NCBI RefSeq assembly: GCF_029853675.1 | Contig: NZ_CP122539.1 | Coordinates: 918,501 to 982,500 of the forward strand | Direction of reading: 5' to 3' | DNA: 64,000 nucleotides | DNA from: Tenacibaculum tangerinum | Lineage (GTDB): Bacteria > Bacteroidota > Bacteroidia > Flavobacteriales > Flavobacteriaceae | Part shown: positions 43,493 to 52,589 of the stretch, piece by piece | Position numbering within the stretch: position 1 is the stretch's first letter | How the letters are laid out: each line of letters opens with the position of its first letter | Notes under the pieces: generated by a model | Told to the model about the DNA's origin: nothing | What the model saw: the letters and a program-made list of their open reading frames with translations, nothing else | Databases searched by the model: none | Made by a program: the position numbers and the translations under genes

Positions 43493-45940
43493 TTATTCGA
43501 GTAGCTTCGCCATAGCTATTTGAATAATTTTTAGGTGTTTTTCTTTATTCGATGGTTTAGTATTTTTTTGCAGTTGAGCAAGTTGACGTAATAAATTAAT
43601 TCCTACCTGATCGAAGCCATATTGTTTGTATTGGAGTCCTTTGGCTACAATATCATCTGATAGGTTTTGAATAGCTTCTGTATTATTACTTTTGGCAATC
43701 TTATCGAATGCTTCTTTATACAATGACTGAATTTTCTTATTCGGACTTAAAAACATTCCAGACATTACATTGCTCGCTATAAAACTTAACTCTTCATCAT
43801 CGTTTTCTTCTAAATAAATGCGTGTTAGCGGTGTTGCAATAATCTTTTTTACTGCTAAAGGCAAGGTTTTCGATTTTTGAATTGCCAATTGTTTATCGAT
43901 ATAATACATTGCTACCAACGACTTTCCTAATACTGAGTAGGATTTACTTTGCAAACCTTTTTCAAATACGGATTTTAATGCTGGGTCTGTTAATTTTCCT
44001 AAAGTTTCAATGGCGGCTGCTTGTACTAAGGTTTTTGGGTCGTTCTGAGCAATTCGCATAATTTGGTCAATCACATTCTTTTTAGAGTATTTATTGATTA
44101 AATTGATATTCTCTAAAGCTAAAATCCTTATTTTATAAAACTCATCATCCAAAGCATCAGCAACTGCATTAAACGCTTTTTTATCATCCTGATGTCTAGC
44201 TACTTCTAACAAAGCTTCTCTTTTATGTGCATAGTTTTGAGCATACTTTAGTTGATAAATATAATCGCTCAATACTTTATTTTCGTTGATATCACACAGC
44301 AACACTCCGTCGGCATTTACCTGAATTAAATCTGGATTTTTAGTAAAAGGAAATGTAAATGAGGCATCTCTTCCTTCAACAAACACCTTGTGGCGTGTGC
44401 GTTTACCTCCTTCAAACACATCAATAGCGAATGGAAATGTAAATTCGTTCATTTGAGTTTGTCTGATATTTACGGTAACTGTTTTTCTGAGTTTATTATA
44501 ATCGTACGAAATTGACAACTTCGGATGTCCGCTATTAAAATACCACTGATTAAAAAACTTATTCAAGTCTTTGCCGCTTACTTTTTCAAAGGCTAAACGT
44601 AATTGATGTGCCTCTCCTGTTCCGTATTTATTATCGGTTAAATAGGTGTTTAATCCTGTAAAAAAAGCATCGTCACCTAAGTAGTTACGTAACATGTGTA
44701 AAATTGCCCCTCCTTTGTTATAGCTAACGGCATCAAACATATCTTCTTTATCATCGTAATAAAAACGCACTAAATGTTTATCATAGTTTTGTCCGTTTTT
44801 ATAGCTTTCAATATCTTCAAACAAGTGTGCATCTGCTTCATCTTTTCCATATTTATGCGCTAACCATAAATACTCGCTGTAGTTTGCAAAACTCTCGTTT
44901 ACTGTTAAGTTACTCCAACTTTCAGCCGTTACCAAATCTCCAAACCAATGATGAAAAGCTTCGTGTGCTATCGTGTTTTCTTGTACGTTTTCATCAATTA
45001 ATTGCCCTGGGGTTTGGTAAGCTCTTTCTCCATGAATTACTGCCGTAGTGTTTTCCATGGCGCCACTTACATAATCGCGTCCAACAATTTGCGCGTACTT
45101 ATTCCACGGATACTCAATTCCTGTAACCTTTGAAAAGAACGCTAACATTTCAGGAGTATTTCCAAAAATATCTTTTGCATACGGTGCATATTCTTTTTCT
45201 ACATAATATTCTACAGGAATGTCTTTATATTGATCTCTAATAATTTCATACCCGCCTACTCCCATAAAAAATAAGTAGGGAGCATGTTTTTGCGTAAAAT
45301 TCCAATAATCGGTACGAGTTCCATCTGCATTAGTCGCTTGCTTTTCTAATTTTCCGTTAGAAAGTGTTACATACTTTTGTGGAACCGTTATATATATTTC
45401 TTGTGATGTCTTTTGGTTTGGAGCATCAATTGTTGGAAACCAGCAACTACTCGCTTCAGTTTCTCCTTGAGTCCAAATTTGGGTTGGCTTGTTTTTATCA
45501 AAACCTGTTGGATTGATAAAATACAATCCTTTTGCAGCTGTAATAGCAGCACTGCCCTTTTGCTTCACTCTTTCAGGTCTTGCTGTGTATTTAATATATA
45601 AGGTAAACTCTTCATTTCGCTTATACGTGCGAGGTAAGTTGATGATTAACTCATAGTCATTGTACGTATACTCCAGCGGTTGATTATTCAGTGTTACCTT
45701 TTGAATTAGCATTGCTTTAGCATCTAATGTAACCTTATCAGTTTCATAAAAATGAGGGCTTAAGGTTACCCATTCTTCTCCGTTCATTTCTTTTTGTTGA
45801 AAGTTAAAATCCACTTTTAACTTTGTATGAACTAAGTTATGAACTTTATCTTTTTCGGCTCTGTATGCTTTTCCTGATTGAGAGAATAATGTTACAGTAA
45901 AAAATGCAATTGCAACAACAATGAGTTTTTTAAATTTCAT
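43493..45940 (-). CDS. M1 family metallo-aminopeptidase, secreted
   Basis: 815 residues. A Sec signal peptide ends near LFSQ. The N-terminal beta domain (about 30-220) is followed by the thermolysin-like domain with GAMEN (293-297) and the zinc site HEAFHHW (His326, Glu327, His330) plus Glu349 in NESFANYSEY. The C-terminal about 250 residues are HEAT/ARM-like helical repeats (DDEFYKIRILALENINLI, DPKTLVQAAAIETLGKL). It removes N-terminal residues from peptides outside the inner membrane. Confidence 0.93.
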   Translation of the reverse strand: MKFKKLIVVAIAFFTVTLFSQSGKAYRAEKDKVHNLVHTKLKVDFNFQQKEMNGEEWVTLSPHFYETDKVTLDAKAMLIQKVTLNNQPLEYTYNDYELIINLPRTYKRNEEFTLYIKYTARPERVKQKGSAAITAAKGLYFINPTGFDKNKPTQIWTQGETEASSCWFPTIDAPNQKTSQEIYITVPQKYVTLSNGKLEKQATNADGTRTDYWNFTQKHAPYLFFMGVGGYEIIRDQYKDIPVEYYVEKEYAPYAKDIFGNTPEMLAFFSKVTGIEYPWNKYAQIVGRDYVSGAMENTTAVIHGERAYQTPGQLIDENVQENTIAHEAFHHWFGDLVTAESWSNLTVNESFANYSEYLWLAHKYGKDEADAHLFEDIESYKNGQNYDKHLVRFYYDDKEDMFDAVSYNKGGAILHMLRNYLGDDAFFTGLNTYLTDNKYGTGEAHQLRLAFEKVSGKDLNKFFNQWYFNSGHPKLSISYDYNKLRKTVTVNIRQTQMNEFTFPFAIDVFEGGKRTRHKVFVEGRDASFTFPFTKNPDLIQVNADGVLLCDINENKVLSDYIYQLKYAQNYAHKREALLEVARHQDDKKAFNAVADALDDEFYKIRILALENINLINKYSKKNVIDQIMRIAQNDPKTLVQAAAIETLGKLTDPALKSVFEKGLQSKSYSVLGKSLVAMYYIDKQLAIQKSKTLPLAVKKIIATPLTRIYLEENDDEELSFIASNVMSGMFLSPNKKIQSLYKEAFDKIAKSNNTEAIQNLSDDIVAKGLQYKQYGFDQVGINLLRQLAQLQKNTKPSNKEKHLKIIQIAMAKLLE

Positions 45941-45958
45941 ATATTTTTATTTAAAGTT

Positions 45959-45966
45959 CAAAAATA
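45959..45966 (-). promoter_or_regulatory. Bacteroidota -7 box (TATTTTTG) for the M1 peptidase
   Basis: Perfect TAnnTTTG on the minus strand, 19 bases before the ATG at 45940. Confidence 0.55.
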
Positions 45967-46010
45967 GGAAATTCTAACGGTAGGCTTGTTAATGCCCCGT
46001 TAAAAAGAAA

Positions 46011-46035
46011 AAGCCACCAGATAATCTGATGGCTT
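46011..46035 (-). terminator. Terminator of the sigma/DUF4252 operon
   Basis: AAGCCACCAGA / TCTGATGGCTT (one mismatch, 3-base loop) lies 22 bases past the last stop, followed on the minus strand by a T-rich run. Confidence 0.65.
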
Positions 46036-46057
46036 CTCTTTATTGTTAAGCTAATTT

Positions 46058-46618
46058 TTATTCTGTTTCTTCTGAAGAACGATCCTTTTCATCAAAAATC
46101 ATTTTGAACTGCTTTAAATCTACTCCACCAGCATCCATTTTTACTTTTTGCATCATTTCCATAATCTTTCCAACATTCATATTTTCTCCTAAAAGACGAG
46201 CTACTCCTACTCCCATGTCTTTCCCGTAGCCAAAAGCTACAATTTCATCAATAGCATCTGCATCGCCTGAATAATAAATTGTTGCATTGGCTCCGTCTTT
46301 CTTAAATTTCATCAACTGCTTATAGTCCGATTTTTTAAAGATTGATTTCAACTTCTCCTTCTCTGCTTCGTAACTAGCTTCGTCTAAATTTTTATAAGGA
46401 ACTCCTGTAATATTTATTTTTTTAATACTTTGATAGGCTTCTTTATCTTGTTCAGACGCCTTATCCATACTTAACTGTAGTACACTTGCAGGCAAATCAA
46501 AAGTTATAAATCCTTCTTTTTCTTGACTTTCTACCAAATAGCTTTGTAAAGATTCTGTTTTACACGAAACAGTAACAAAAGCTACAAGTAATATTGAATA
46601 TATAAATAATTTTTTCAT
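46058..46618 (-). CDS. DUF4252 lipoprotein
   Basis: 186 residues. Lipobox VSC near Cys19. The mature chain GFITFDLPASVLQLSMDKAS, GVPYKNLDEASYEAEKEKLK and YYSGDADAIDEIVAFGYGKD fits DUF4252, a Bacteroidota family usually found as pairs downstream of ECF sigma factors. The C-terminus differs from the sister gene (KMDAGGVDLKQFKMIFDEKD). Function unknown; an envelope-stress role is inferred from the operon. Confidence 0.85.
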   Translation of the reverse strand: MKKLFIYSILLVAFVTVSCKTESLQSYLVESQEKEGFITFDLPASVLQLSMDKASEQDKEAYQSIKKINITGVPYKNLDEASYEAEKEKLKSIFKKSDYKQLMKFKKDGANATIYYSGDADAIDEIVAFGYGKDMGVGVARLLGENMNVGKIMEMMQKVKMDAGGVDLKQFKMIFDEKDRSSEETE

Positions 46619-46683
46619 TGTTGTTAATTTTTGATTGAAAGCAGTGCCAATTGCTTAACACTGCCTTACTTGATTTATTTACC

Positions 46684-47190
46684 TTACTTATCGTCTTTAG
46701 AAAACGTTTCTGTTAATTTCGACATTTTATTGATGTCGATATTACCTGTTAACGAAACTATTACAGATTCTGGTGTTCCATTCTTTGAGTCTTTATCTTT
46801 AATAAACATCAACACTTCACTAACAAAATCTTTGTTTTTTGTTGATTTTACATAGATTTTAACACGAGAATCTTTGTCTTTTACACGCATTAACTCTATT
46901 AAATTTCCTTGTTTAACTGCCGATTTTACCATTTTTTCCATTTGGGCAGATACATTGGCGTTTTCTGTTGAAAATAATTTTAACTCTTGCAAGTCTTGAA
47001 TCATTTTAAAAACTTCCATCGCTTCATTGTCTTCTGACGGCCCCTTGAATTTTGATAAAATTTCAAAAGCATCTTTGTTTACAATTACTGATGATACTTC
47101 ATCCATATCTTCTAATTTATCAAATATAGACTGTCCAAAACTTAGGTTTGATACAAATATCAATGCGAATATTGTTATTATTTTTTTCAT
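46684..47190 (-). CDS. DUF4252 secreted protein
   Basis: 168 residues with a Sec signal peptide (MKKIITIFALIFVSNLSFGQ) and no lipobox. Body: DKLEDMDEVSSVIVNKDAFE, KVDKDSRVKIYVKSTKNKDF-like segment, and IVSLTGNIDINKMSKL at the end, matching DUF4252. It is the soluble partner of the lipoprotein version downstream. Third gene of the sigma operon. Confidence 0.85.
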   Translation of the reverse strand: MKKIITIFALIFVSNLSFGQSIFDKLEDMDEVSSVIVNKDAFEILSKFKGPSEDNEAMEVFKMIQDLQELKLFSTENANVSAQMEKMVKSAVKQGNLIELMRVKDKDSRVKIYVKSTKNKDFVSEVLMFIKDKDSKNGTPESVIVSLTGNIDINKMSKLTETFSKDDK

Positions 47191-47230
47191 GATTTTCTTG
47201 GTTTATAAGTACTTGGTTTTACTTTCTTAA

Positions 47231-47710
47231 TTAATTTACGGTTTTTATTACTTTGTTTACAGTTTCTTCATAGGCTCCTAAATATTCGATGGCATCACTT
47301 CCTTTTTTTAGGTTGTTTGAAACGGCATACAATGCCTCGTTTCCTTTGTTTAGATTAGATGAAACTAACTGCAAGGCTTCTTGTACTTGTGCAAATTGTG
47401 CCTCTAATTGTTTCTTTTCTAAGTAATCATCATACTGTTTACCTATAAATACACTAAATAGCAAGACTACTGACGCTGCTACTGATAACCATTTCCAGTT
47501 CTTCTTAGTTTTCTCAGGTTTTAACTGAATGGTTTTGGTATAGGTTTCGTCTTTACTTTGTTTAAAATAACCAAATAGCATACTATACTCTTGCAAATGC
47601 GGTGCCACGTTGTTTGAGGTGAAGTACTCTTGTAACGTTTGCTCTTCTTGCAGTGTAGTTTCTGCGTTTAGATATTTATCTAATAACTTTTCTATGTTAG
47701 CTAACTCCAT
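47231..47710 (-). CDS. Membrane protein, probable anti-sigma factor
   Basis: 159 residues: an N-terminal cytoplasmic helical part (LLDKYLNAETTLQEEQTLQE), one membrane helix (WKWLSVAASVVLLFSVFIG, about 72-90), and a periplasmic coiled-coil tail. The layout and 14-base overlap with the upstream sigma gene are those of an anti-sigma factor, but it lacks a clear zinc-binding ZAS motif. Likely co-translated with the sigma factor. Confidence 0.75.
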   Translation of the reverse strand: MELANIEKLLDKYLNAETTLQEEQTLQEYFTSNNVAPHLQEYSMLFGYFKQSKDETYTKTIQLKPEKTKKNWKWLSVAASVVLLFSVFIGKQYDDYLEKKQLEAQFAQVQEALQLVSSNLNKGNEALYAVSNNLKKGSDAIEYLGAYEETVNKVIKTVN

Positions 47711-48206
47711 AGTTGTGTTGTTTTATTAATTCTTGTCTTATTGCTTTTCTAGCTCTTGATAAAGCTACTCTAACAGCTGTTGGTTTCATATCAACCATTT
47801 TACATATTTCATCAAAATCATATTGTTCAATATCTCGTAACTGTATGATTATTTTTTGCTGTTCTGGTAACTTCTCAATTAGCTGATGTACTCGGTTTAC
47901 ACTGTCGTTATGTTCTACTCTCTTTTCAAGAGGAGTATCTTTTTCTTTATAATTGCTATGAACTAAGGTTAAATTACTTGCTTGTTTTGACTTTAATCTA
48001 TCGTAACAGTAATTCTTTGTCATGGTCATTGCAAATGCCTCTACATTTTTGTAATCAGAGAGTTTTTCTCTGTTTCTCCATAATTTAAAGTACAACTCTT
48101 GTGTAGCGTCTTCAGCTTCTTCTGTAGAAACCAACAATCTTTTCGCTAAACGAAAGACTTTGTCTTTAAATGGTAATACAACTTTTAAAAAGTCCGATTG
48201 GTTCAT
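47697..48206 (-). CDS. ECF RNA polymerase sigma factor
   Basis: 169 residues with only sigma regions 2 and 4. Region 2: VLPFKDKVFRLAKRLL, EEAEDATQELYFKLW, AFAMTMTKNYCYDRLKSKQ. Region 4: EQQKIIIQLRDIEQYDFDEI then CKMVDMKPTAVRVALSRARK. First gene of a four-gene operon with an anti-sigma-like membrane protein and two DUF4252 proteins, probably autoregulated. The signal it responds to is unknown. Confidence 0.92.
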   Translation of the reverse strand: MNQSDFLKVVLPFKDKVFRLAKRLLVSTEEAEDATQELYFKLWRNREKLSDYKNVEAFAMTMTKNYCYDRLKSKQASNLTLVHSNYKEKDTPLEKRVEHNDSVNRVHQLIEKLPEQQKIIIQLRDIEQYDFDEICKMVDMKPTAVRVALSRARKAIRQELIKQHNYGVS

Positions 48207-48364
48207 GGTTTGGTTAATTAGTTCTGTAAGCCTATAAAAACAATTGCGTCTTATCTAACAGGTTTACATAGCTACGACGACATAGTTGTAAGTTTGTTAC
48301 ATCAATACTAAAAAAAATAATATTATTCGCTAAATTGCGTTGTTGTTACAACTAATATATTCTT

Positions 48365-49813
48365 ATGAAATTACTAAAAACATTCCTAATTATCTTATTT
48401 TCAACACTAATTGTTTCTTGTAGTGAAAAAGACGATGCTCCAAAAAATATTGAAGTTCAAAATTTTGTTTGGAAAGGTTTAAATGCCTACTATTTATGGC
48501 AAGACTTGGTTCCTGATTTATCTGACAGACGTTTTAGCAACGATAATGAGTTATACAGTTATTTATCGGGGTATGAAAGTCCTGCTAATTTGTTTTACAA
48601 TTTATTGTATATGCCTAATGAATACCCTAAAGATCCTAATCGAACTTATTCTTGGATTGTAGATGATTATATCGCTTTAGAAGATTCTTTTGCTGGAATA
48701 CGCCTCACAAGTGGTATGAAATTAAAAGGTGCTGATTATGCCGATGGTTCTGGAAACTTCTATATTTATGTATACGATGTTGTTACGAGTTCTGATGCCG
48801 ATATTCAAGGGGTTACTCGTGGTATGATTATTACAGAAATTAATGGAACAACCATAACCAGAGCAAATATCAATAATTTATTAAACAACAATACATTTAC
48901 TATTCATTTAGCTGATTATAATGCTGGAAATCCAGTTAGTAACGGAACAACAATTACGGTTAACAAATCTCAAGTAACAGAAAACCCAATAAAAGTAACC
49001 AATGTAATCGTGGAAGGTAGCCATACTATTGGATATTTAATGTATAATCAATTCTCAAGAAATTTCGATGGAGAGTTAAATGCTGAGTTTGCTAAGTTTC
49101 AAACAGCAGGTCTTACCGACTTAATCATCGATTTACGTTATAATGGTGGAGGTTCAGTACAAACAGCTACCTACCTGGGAAGTATGATTACTGGACAGTT
49201 TAATGGGGAACTTTTTTCAAAACAAGTTTGGAATCATAAAGTAATGGAAGTAACAAATACTGATTTACTGATCAATAACTTTACCGACCAAATTTTAAAT
49301 AAAGACCAACAAGGAAATGTAATATTGAATGAAGCTATTAATAGTCTAAACTTAGAAACGATATATTTTATAGTATCTGAAAATTCTGCCTCTGCTTCAG
49401 AATTAGTTATCAATGCTTTGAAACCTTATATTACTGTGAAGCTCGTGGGTATTCAAACGTACGGAAAGCATGTAGGTTCTATTACTTTATACGATTCTGA
49501 TAACTATACTCGTAATGGTAACAACCTAAAAAGTCATACTTGGGCTATGCAACCTATTGTATTAGAAATTCAAAATGTTAATGGTGAAAATGCTCCTGAA
49601 GGATTTATTCCTGAAGTTTTAATAGATGAAGACCCTGGTAACTTAGGCGTTTTAGGAGATTCTACAGAGCCTTTGTTAGCAAGAACCATTCAATATATTA
49701 CTACAGGATCAAAAGGAGTTCCCACAATACAACAAAATACTCAAATTTCTCCGTCGTGGAATTCAAATATGATGCACCCTGATTATAACAATATGTATGT
49801 GGAGTTAAAGTAA
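48365..49813 (+). CDS. S41 family peptidase lipoprotein
   Basis: 482 residues. Lipobox IVSC (Cys19). A PDZ-like region (VVTSSDADIQGVTRGMIITE, INGTTI) precedes the S41 core: LIIDLRYNGGGSVQTATYLG, the serine in SENSASASELVINAL and the Lys in GIQTYGKHVGS. This is the C-terminal-processing/tricorn-type serine protease fold, surface or periplasmic. It lies opposite to the sigma operon and shares the upstream spacer. Confidence 0.9.
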   Translation: MKLLKTFLIILFSTLIVSCSEKDDAPKNIEVQNFVWKGLNAYYLWQDLVPDLSDRRFSNDNELYSYLSGYESPANLFYNLLYMPNEYPKDPNRTYSWIVDDYIALEDSFAGIRLTSGMKLKGADYADGSGNFYIYVYDVVTSSDADIQGVTRGMIITEINGTTITRANINNLLNNNTFTIHLADYNAGNPVSNGTTITVNKSQVTENPIKVTNVIVEGSHTIGYLMYNQFSRNFDGELNAEFAKFQTAGLTDLIIDLRYNGGGSVQTATYLGSMITGQFNGELFSKQVWNHKVMEVTNTDLLINNFTDQILNKDQQGNVILNEAINSLNLETIYFIVSENSASASELVINALKPYITVKLVGIQTYGKHVGSITLYDSDNYTRNGNNLKSHTWAMQPIVLEIQNVNGENAPEGFIPEVLIDEDPGNLGVLGDSTEPLLARTIQYITTGSKGVPTIQQNTQISPSWNSNMMHPDYNNMYVELK

Positions 49814-49869
49814 AATACATACTTTATTTGACGTTTTTTGAAAATGAGAGTATTTAAAAAACTATATGA

Positions 49870-49913
49870 ATTATAATTAAAGACGGATTTTGAAATCCGC
49901 CTTTAATTATAAT
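49870..49913. repeat. Long inverted repeat next to the IS200 remnant
   Basis: Two 21-base arms (left 49870-49890, right 49893-49913) pair with one mismatch around a TG centre; core CGGATTT/AAATCCG. It lies 56 bases past the S41 stop codon and could be its terminator or a subterminal hairpin of the IS. Confidence 0.6.
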
Positions 49914-50265
49914 TTGATGAATACCATTTTAGAAAATATCATTTTGACCAAAAATGATTACCAAAGTATGGCTTTTGTTTCAAAATTGGGTAAGTCTTGA
50001 AAAGTTTGATTGCAATTTTCACTTTCATCCTCATATATTCTGGTATTGAAACTATAGGAGGTATTGAACAGACAAGATGGATGTAATACTTTTGTACATT
50101 TATCTCGATTATCAATACATCTTTCCATCTACTGATTACTTGCAAATAATGATCAACTAATGATTTCATCATTCCTTCTATGATCTGAAATCGATACTTC
50201 GGTGTGAAAGCAAGGTGGCGATTACATTTACAATACATGTGGGGTAATTTTCTATATTTAGTCAT
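49903..50265 (-). pseudogene. IS200/IS605-type TnpA transposase, inactivated
   Basis: Reading from ATG 50263-50265: MTKYRKLPHMYCKCNRHLAF, TPKYRFQIIEGMMKSLV, SIPPIVSIPEYMRMKVKIAI, FGNHFWSK. This is the Y1-transposase fold. Three defects are visible: the metal-binding HUH, normally DHVHL, reads KYYIHL, so one His is gone; a TGA follows HFWSK where relatives have Gly; and the readable frame beyond it (YFLKWYSSN) ends after 11 codons, so the catalytic-Tyr helix is lost. It cannot transpose on its own. Confidence 0.8.
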
Positions 50266-50522
50266 CTTAAAAAGTTTTAAACGAGCAAACCTAAAAAATG
50301 GCAAAGCCTTTAAAACATGGCCATCGTCAAAGACGGTGGTTTTTTCAAGATGAAATAAATATTACGTATTAAACGACTACTATGGTTCGTAAAGTATTAC
50401 ACTTTATTTCCTCTATAAATAAGATGTTTATTCCTTTTAAAAATTCAGTTGTTAACCTAAAGTTCTTCTTCCTTTTCGGTTATAGTTTTGTCTACATTAT
50501 AAATCATAATAAAATTTAAATC

Positions 50523-50747
50523 ATGAAAAAAAGTGTTTTTAACTTAAAAGGAGTAAAAAAATTAGAAAAGGATTCTTTAGCTAAGATAAATGGAGGAGCT
50601 CAAGAATATTTATGTTGGGGAGAAGGAAATGATCAGTTTGTATCTGATTCAGATTTATCTGGAAGTTCCGTTCACTGCACTCCAATAGCTGTAGTAGAAA
50701 AAGAAGAAGAAAAATTACTCTTCCCTATAGACGGACTCCGTAGGTAA
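50523..50747 (+). CDS. Orphan double-glycine leader peptide (bacteriocin-like or RiPP precursor)
   Basis: 74 residues. MKKSVFNLKGVKKLEKDSLA then KINGG is a GG-type leader (cut expected after Gly25) of the kind used by C39-peptidase ABC exporters in Bacteroidota. The 49-residue remainder (AQEYLCWGEGNDQFVSDSDL...) has two Cys (32 and 52), is acidic and ends GLRR. No exporter, modification enzyme or immunity gene lies next to it, so the transporter would have to act in trans. A strong terminator follows, which supports a real gene. Confidence 0.7.
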   Translation: MKKSVFNLKGVKKLEKDSLAKINGGAQEYLCWGEGNDQFVSDSDLSGSSVHCTPIAVVEKEEEKLLFPIDGLRR

Positions 50748-50756
50748 AGGAAGAAA

Positions 50757-50790
50757 AGTAAAGGTAAATTCTTTTAAATTTACCTTTACT
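50757..50790. terminator. Bidirectional terminator between the GG-leader gene and the desaturase
   Basis: A perfect 14-base stem (AGTAAAGGTAAATT / AATTTACCTTTACT) with a 6-base loop and T-rich flanks. Confidence 0.8.
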
Positions 50791-50791
50791 T

Positions 50792-51631
50792 TTATTTTAA
50801 ACCTTCAATATTCGTAGGCTTTCGATACCCTTGAAAAGGTTGTTTTAATAATTCTTTTAAACTGGAGTTTTTCTCTTCGTCAGGAAATGTATCTACGCCG
50901 TATACTATTTTTTCTCTATCCAACTCCATGTAGGTTCCTAATATTCGGTCCCAAATAGAGAAAATATTTCCATAATTAGAATCGGTATAAGGCAAGAGGT
51001 TGTGATGGTGTACTTTGTGCATATCGGGCGAAACGATTACATAACTCAATACTTTATCTAATTTCTTAGGCATCTTAATATTAGCATGTGTTAACTGCGT
51101 GAACACTAACGACATCGATTGATACAGCATGATAATTCCGATAGGCGTTCCTACTAAAAAGACACCTAGCAAGGTAAAAGTAAAACGAATAACACTCTCT
51201 ATTGGGTGATGTCTGTTTGCGGTGGTAGTATCTACCTTATGGTCGGTATGATGCACCAAGTGTACCATCCATAAAGGTTTTACCTTATGCTCTACCAAAT
51301 GCGCTAAATAGGCGCCGAAGAAATCTAAACACAACACCCCCAATAATACATATAACCATAAAGGCATTTCAGGAAGCCAGTTAATCAATCCAAAATTAGT
51401 TGCTTGCACCCAATCGGCTGTTTTTAACAATACAAATGCCAACGCAAAATTGATGATCACGGTAGTCGCTGTAAAAAATAAGTTAGGCCATGCATGCTTC
51501 CATTTATTGTATTTAAAACGAAATAAAGGCACAGCACTTTCCAACAACCAAAAGAATGTAATTCCACCAACTAAAAGTATACTTCTATGACTTGAAGGAA
51601 CGGTTTCAAAATAATGTATAAGCGTTTCCAA
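50792..51631 (-). CDS. Sterol desaturase/fatty acid hydroxylase family membrane protein
   Basis: 279 residues with about four membrane helices. Histidine clusters HLVEH (near 110), HLVHHTDH (near 122-130), NRHHP (near 138) and HKVHHH (near 203) form the di-iron site of this superfamily. It probably hydroxylates or desaturates a lipid tail; the substrate (sterol, hopanoid, fatty acid or carotenoid) cannot be told. Monocistronic. Confidence 0.88.
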   Translation of the reverse strand: METLIHYFETVPSSHRSILLVGGITFFWLLESAVPLFRFKYNKWKHAWPNLFFTATTVIINFALAFVLLKTADWVQATNFGLINWLPEMPLWLYVLLGVLCLDFFGAYLAHLVEHKVKPLWMVHLVHHTDHKVDTTTANRHHPIESVIRFTFTLLGVFLVGTPIGIIMLYQSMSLVFTQLTHANIKMPKKLDKVLSYVIVSPDMHKVHHHNLLPYTDSNYGNIFSIWDRILGTYMELDREKIVYGVDTFPDEEKNSSLKELLKQPFQGYRKPTNIEGLK

Positions 51632-51749
51632 GGTGTTCTATTTTTGTCTAAAAATAGGAAAATTACCTAATTAATAGGTCAAAAAAATTATAAGATAAGA
51701 TATGCTTCATTTTTTTAGAAATAAATTAATGTAAATAAAAAAAAAACTT

Positions 51750-51777
51750 TTGTAACCAAATAATTCTCTTAGCTTTG
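51750..51777 (+). promoter_or_regulatory. Full Bacteroidota promoter: TTG, 17-base gap, TAGCTTTG
   Basis: TTG at 51750-51752 and TAGCTTTG at 51770-51777 give the textbook -33/-7 pair, 43 bases before the DUF3667 start. It is the best-matching promoter in the window. Confidence 0.7.
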
Positions 51778-51819
51778 TTATAGAACAAAGTATAAATAAG
51801 TGAATAAATTTACATTAAA

Positions 51820-52521
51820 ATGACTTGCGTTTCTTGTGGAAAAAAACATAATGGAAACTATTGTTCAAATTGTGGTGAAAAAAGCGGTAACAACTCTATA
51901 AACTTTACAAGCTTTATAAAAGACTCTTTTTCAACAATAACCAATATGGATAAAGGTTTTTTATTCAATATTAAAGCCTTAATGATTAATCCTAAAAAAT
52001 TAATATTGGAATATTTAAACGGAAAAAGAAAAGGTATATTTAACCCTATTTCATTTCTATTTCTATCCATTACTATATACTTAATCCTAGTTAATTTTTT
52101 AAAAATTCCAAAAGTATCTAGTAGTTATATTGAACCGAATAATGATTCGTTAAAATCCATTGGTTATGAAATTGGTTTATTTATAAGAACTTATTTTAGG
52201 TACTTTTGGATATTTTCTATTGTTCCTTTAGCAATATCATTAAAATCATTTTTTAGATATAACTTTATAGAACTATTAGCTGTAAGTTGTTTTATTTTAG
52301 GTCAAGCTACTCTTGTCGCTACAATTAGTTTTATTTGTTTTAGGCTTCCCTTAATTTTTGATCCAATTATATATTTATTTATAATGTTTCTAACATATAG
52401 AATTATCAGGACTCCAAATAAGACTGAATCATTATTAATGGCTTTTACCAGCACATTTATATTTGTTCTTCTACTTATACTTGCTGTAGCACTTTTTGGA
52501 ATGATTAAATCGATTTTTTAA
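51820..52521 (+). CDS. DUF3667 membrane protein with N-terminal zinc ribbon
   Basis: 233 residues. MTCVSCGKKHNGNYCSNCGE holds a four-Cys ribbon (3, 6, 15, 18). Next comes the DUF3667 core (FNIKALMINPKKLILEYLNG, KRKGIFNPISFLFLSITIYL) and about five membrane helices. Function unknown. Its promoter is clear, so it is expressed from its own transcript. Confidence 0.88.
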   Translation: MTCVSCGKKHNGNYCSNCGEKSGNNSINFTSFIKDSFSTITNMDKGFLFNIKALMINPKKLILEYLNGKRKGIFNPISFLFLSITIYLILVNFLKIPKVSSSYIEPNNDSLKSIGYEIGLFIRTYFRYFWIFSIVPLAISLKSFFRYNFIELLAVSCFILGQATLVATISFICFRLPLIFDPIIYLFIMFLTYRIIRTPNKTESLLMAFTSTFIFVLLLILAVALFGMIKSIF

Positions 52522-52589
52522 TTTTTTAAGGCAGTCTTTTTTTTAACTCTTCAACTATTCTGTAGGTTGCAGGACAAACCTCAGTATTC

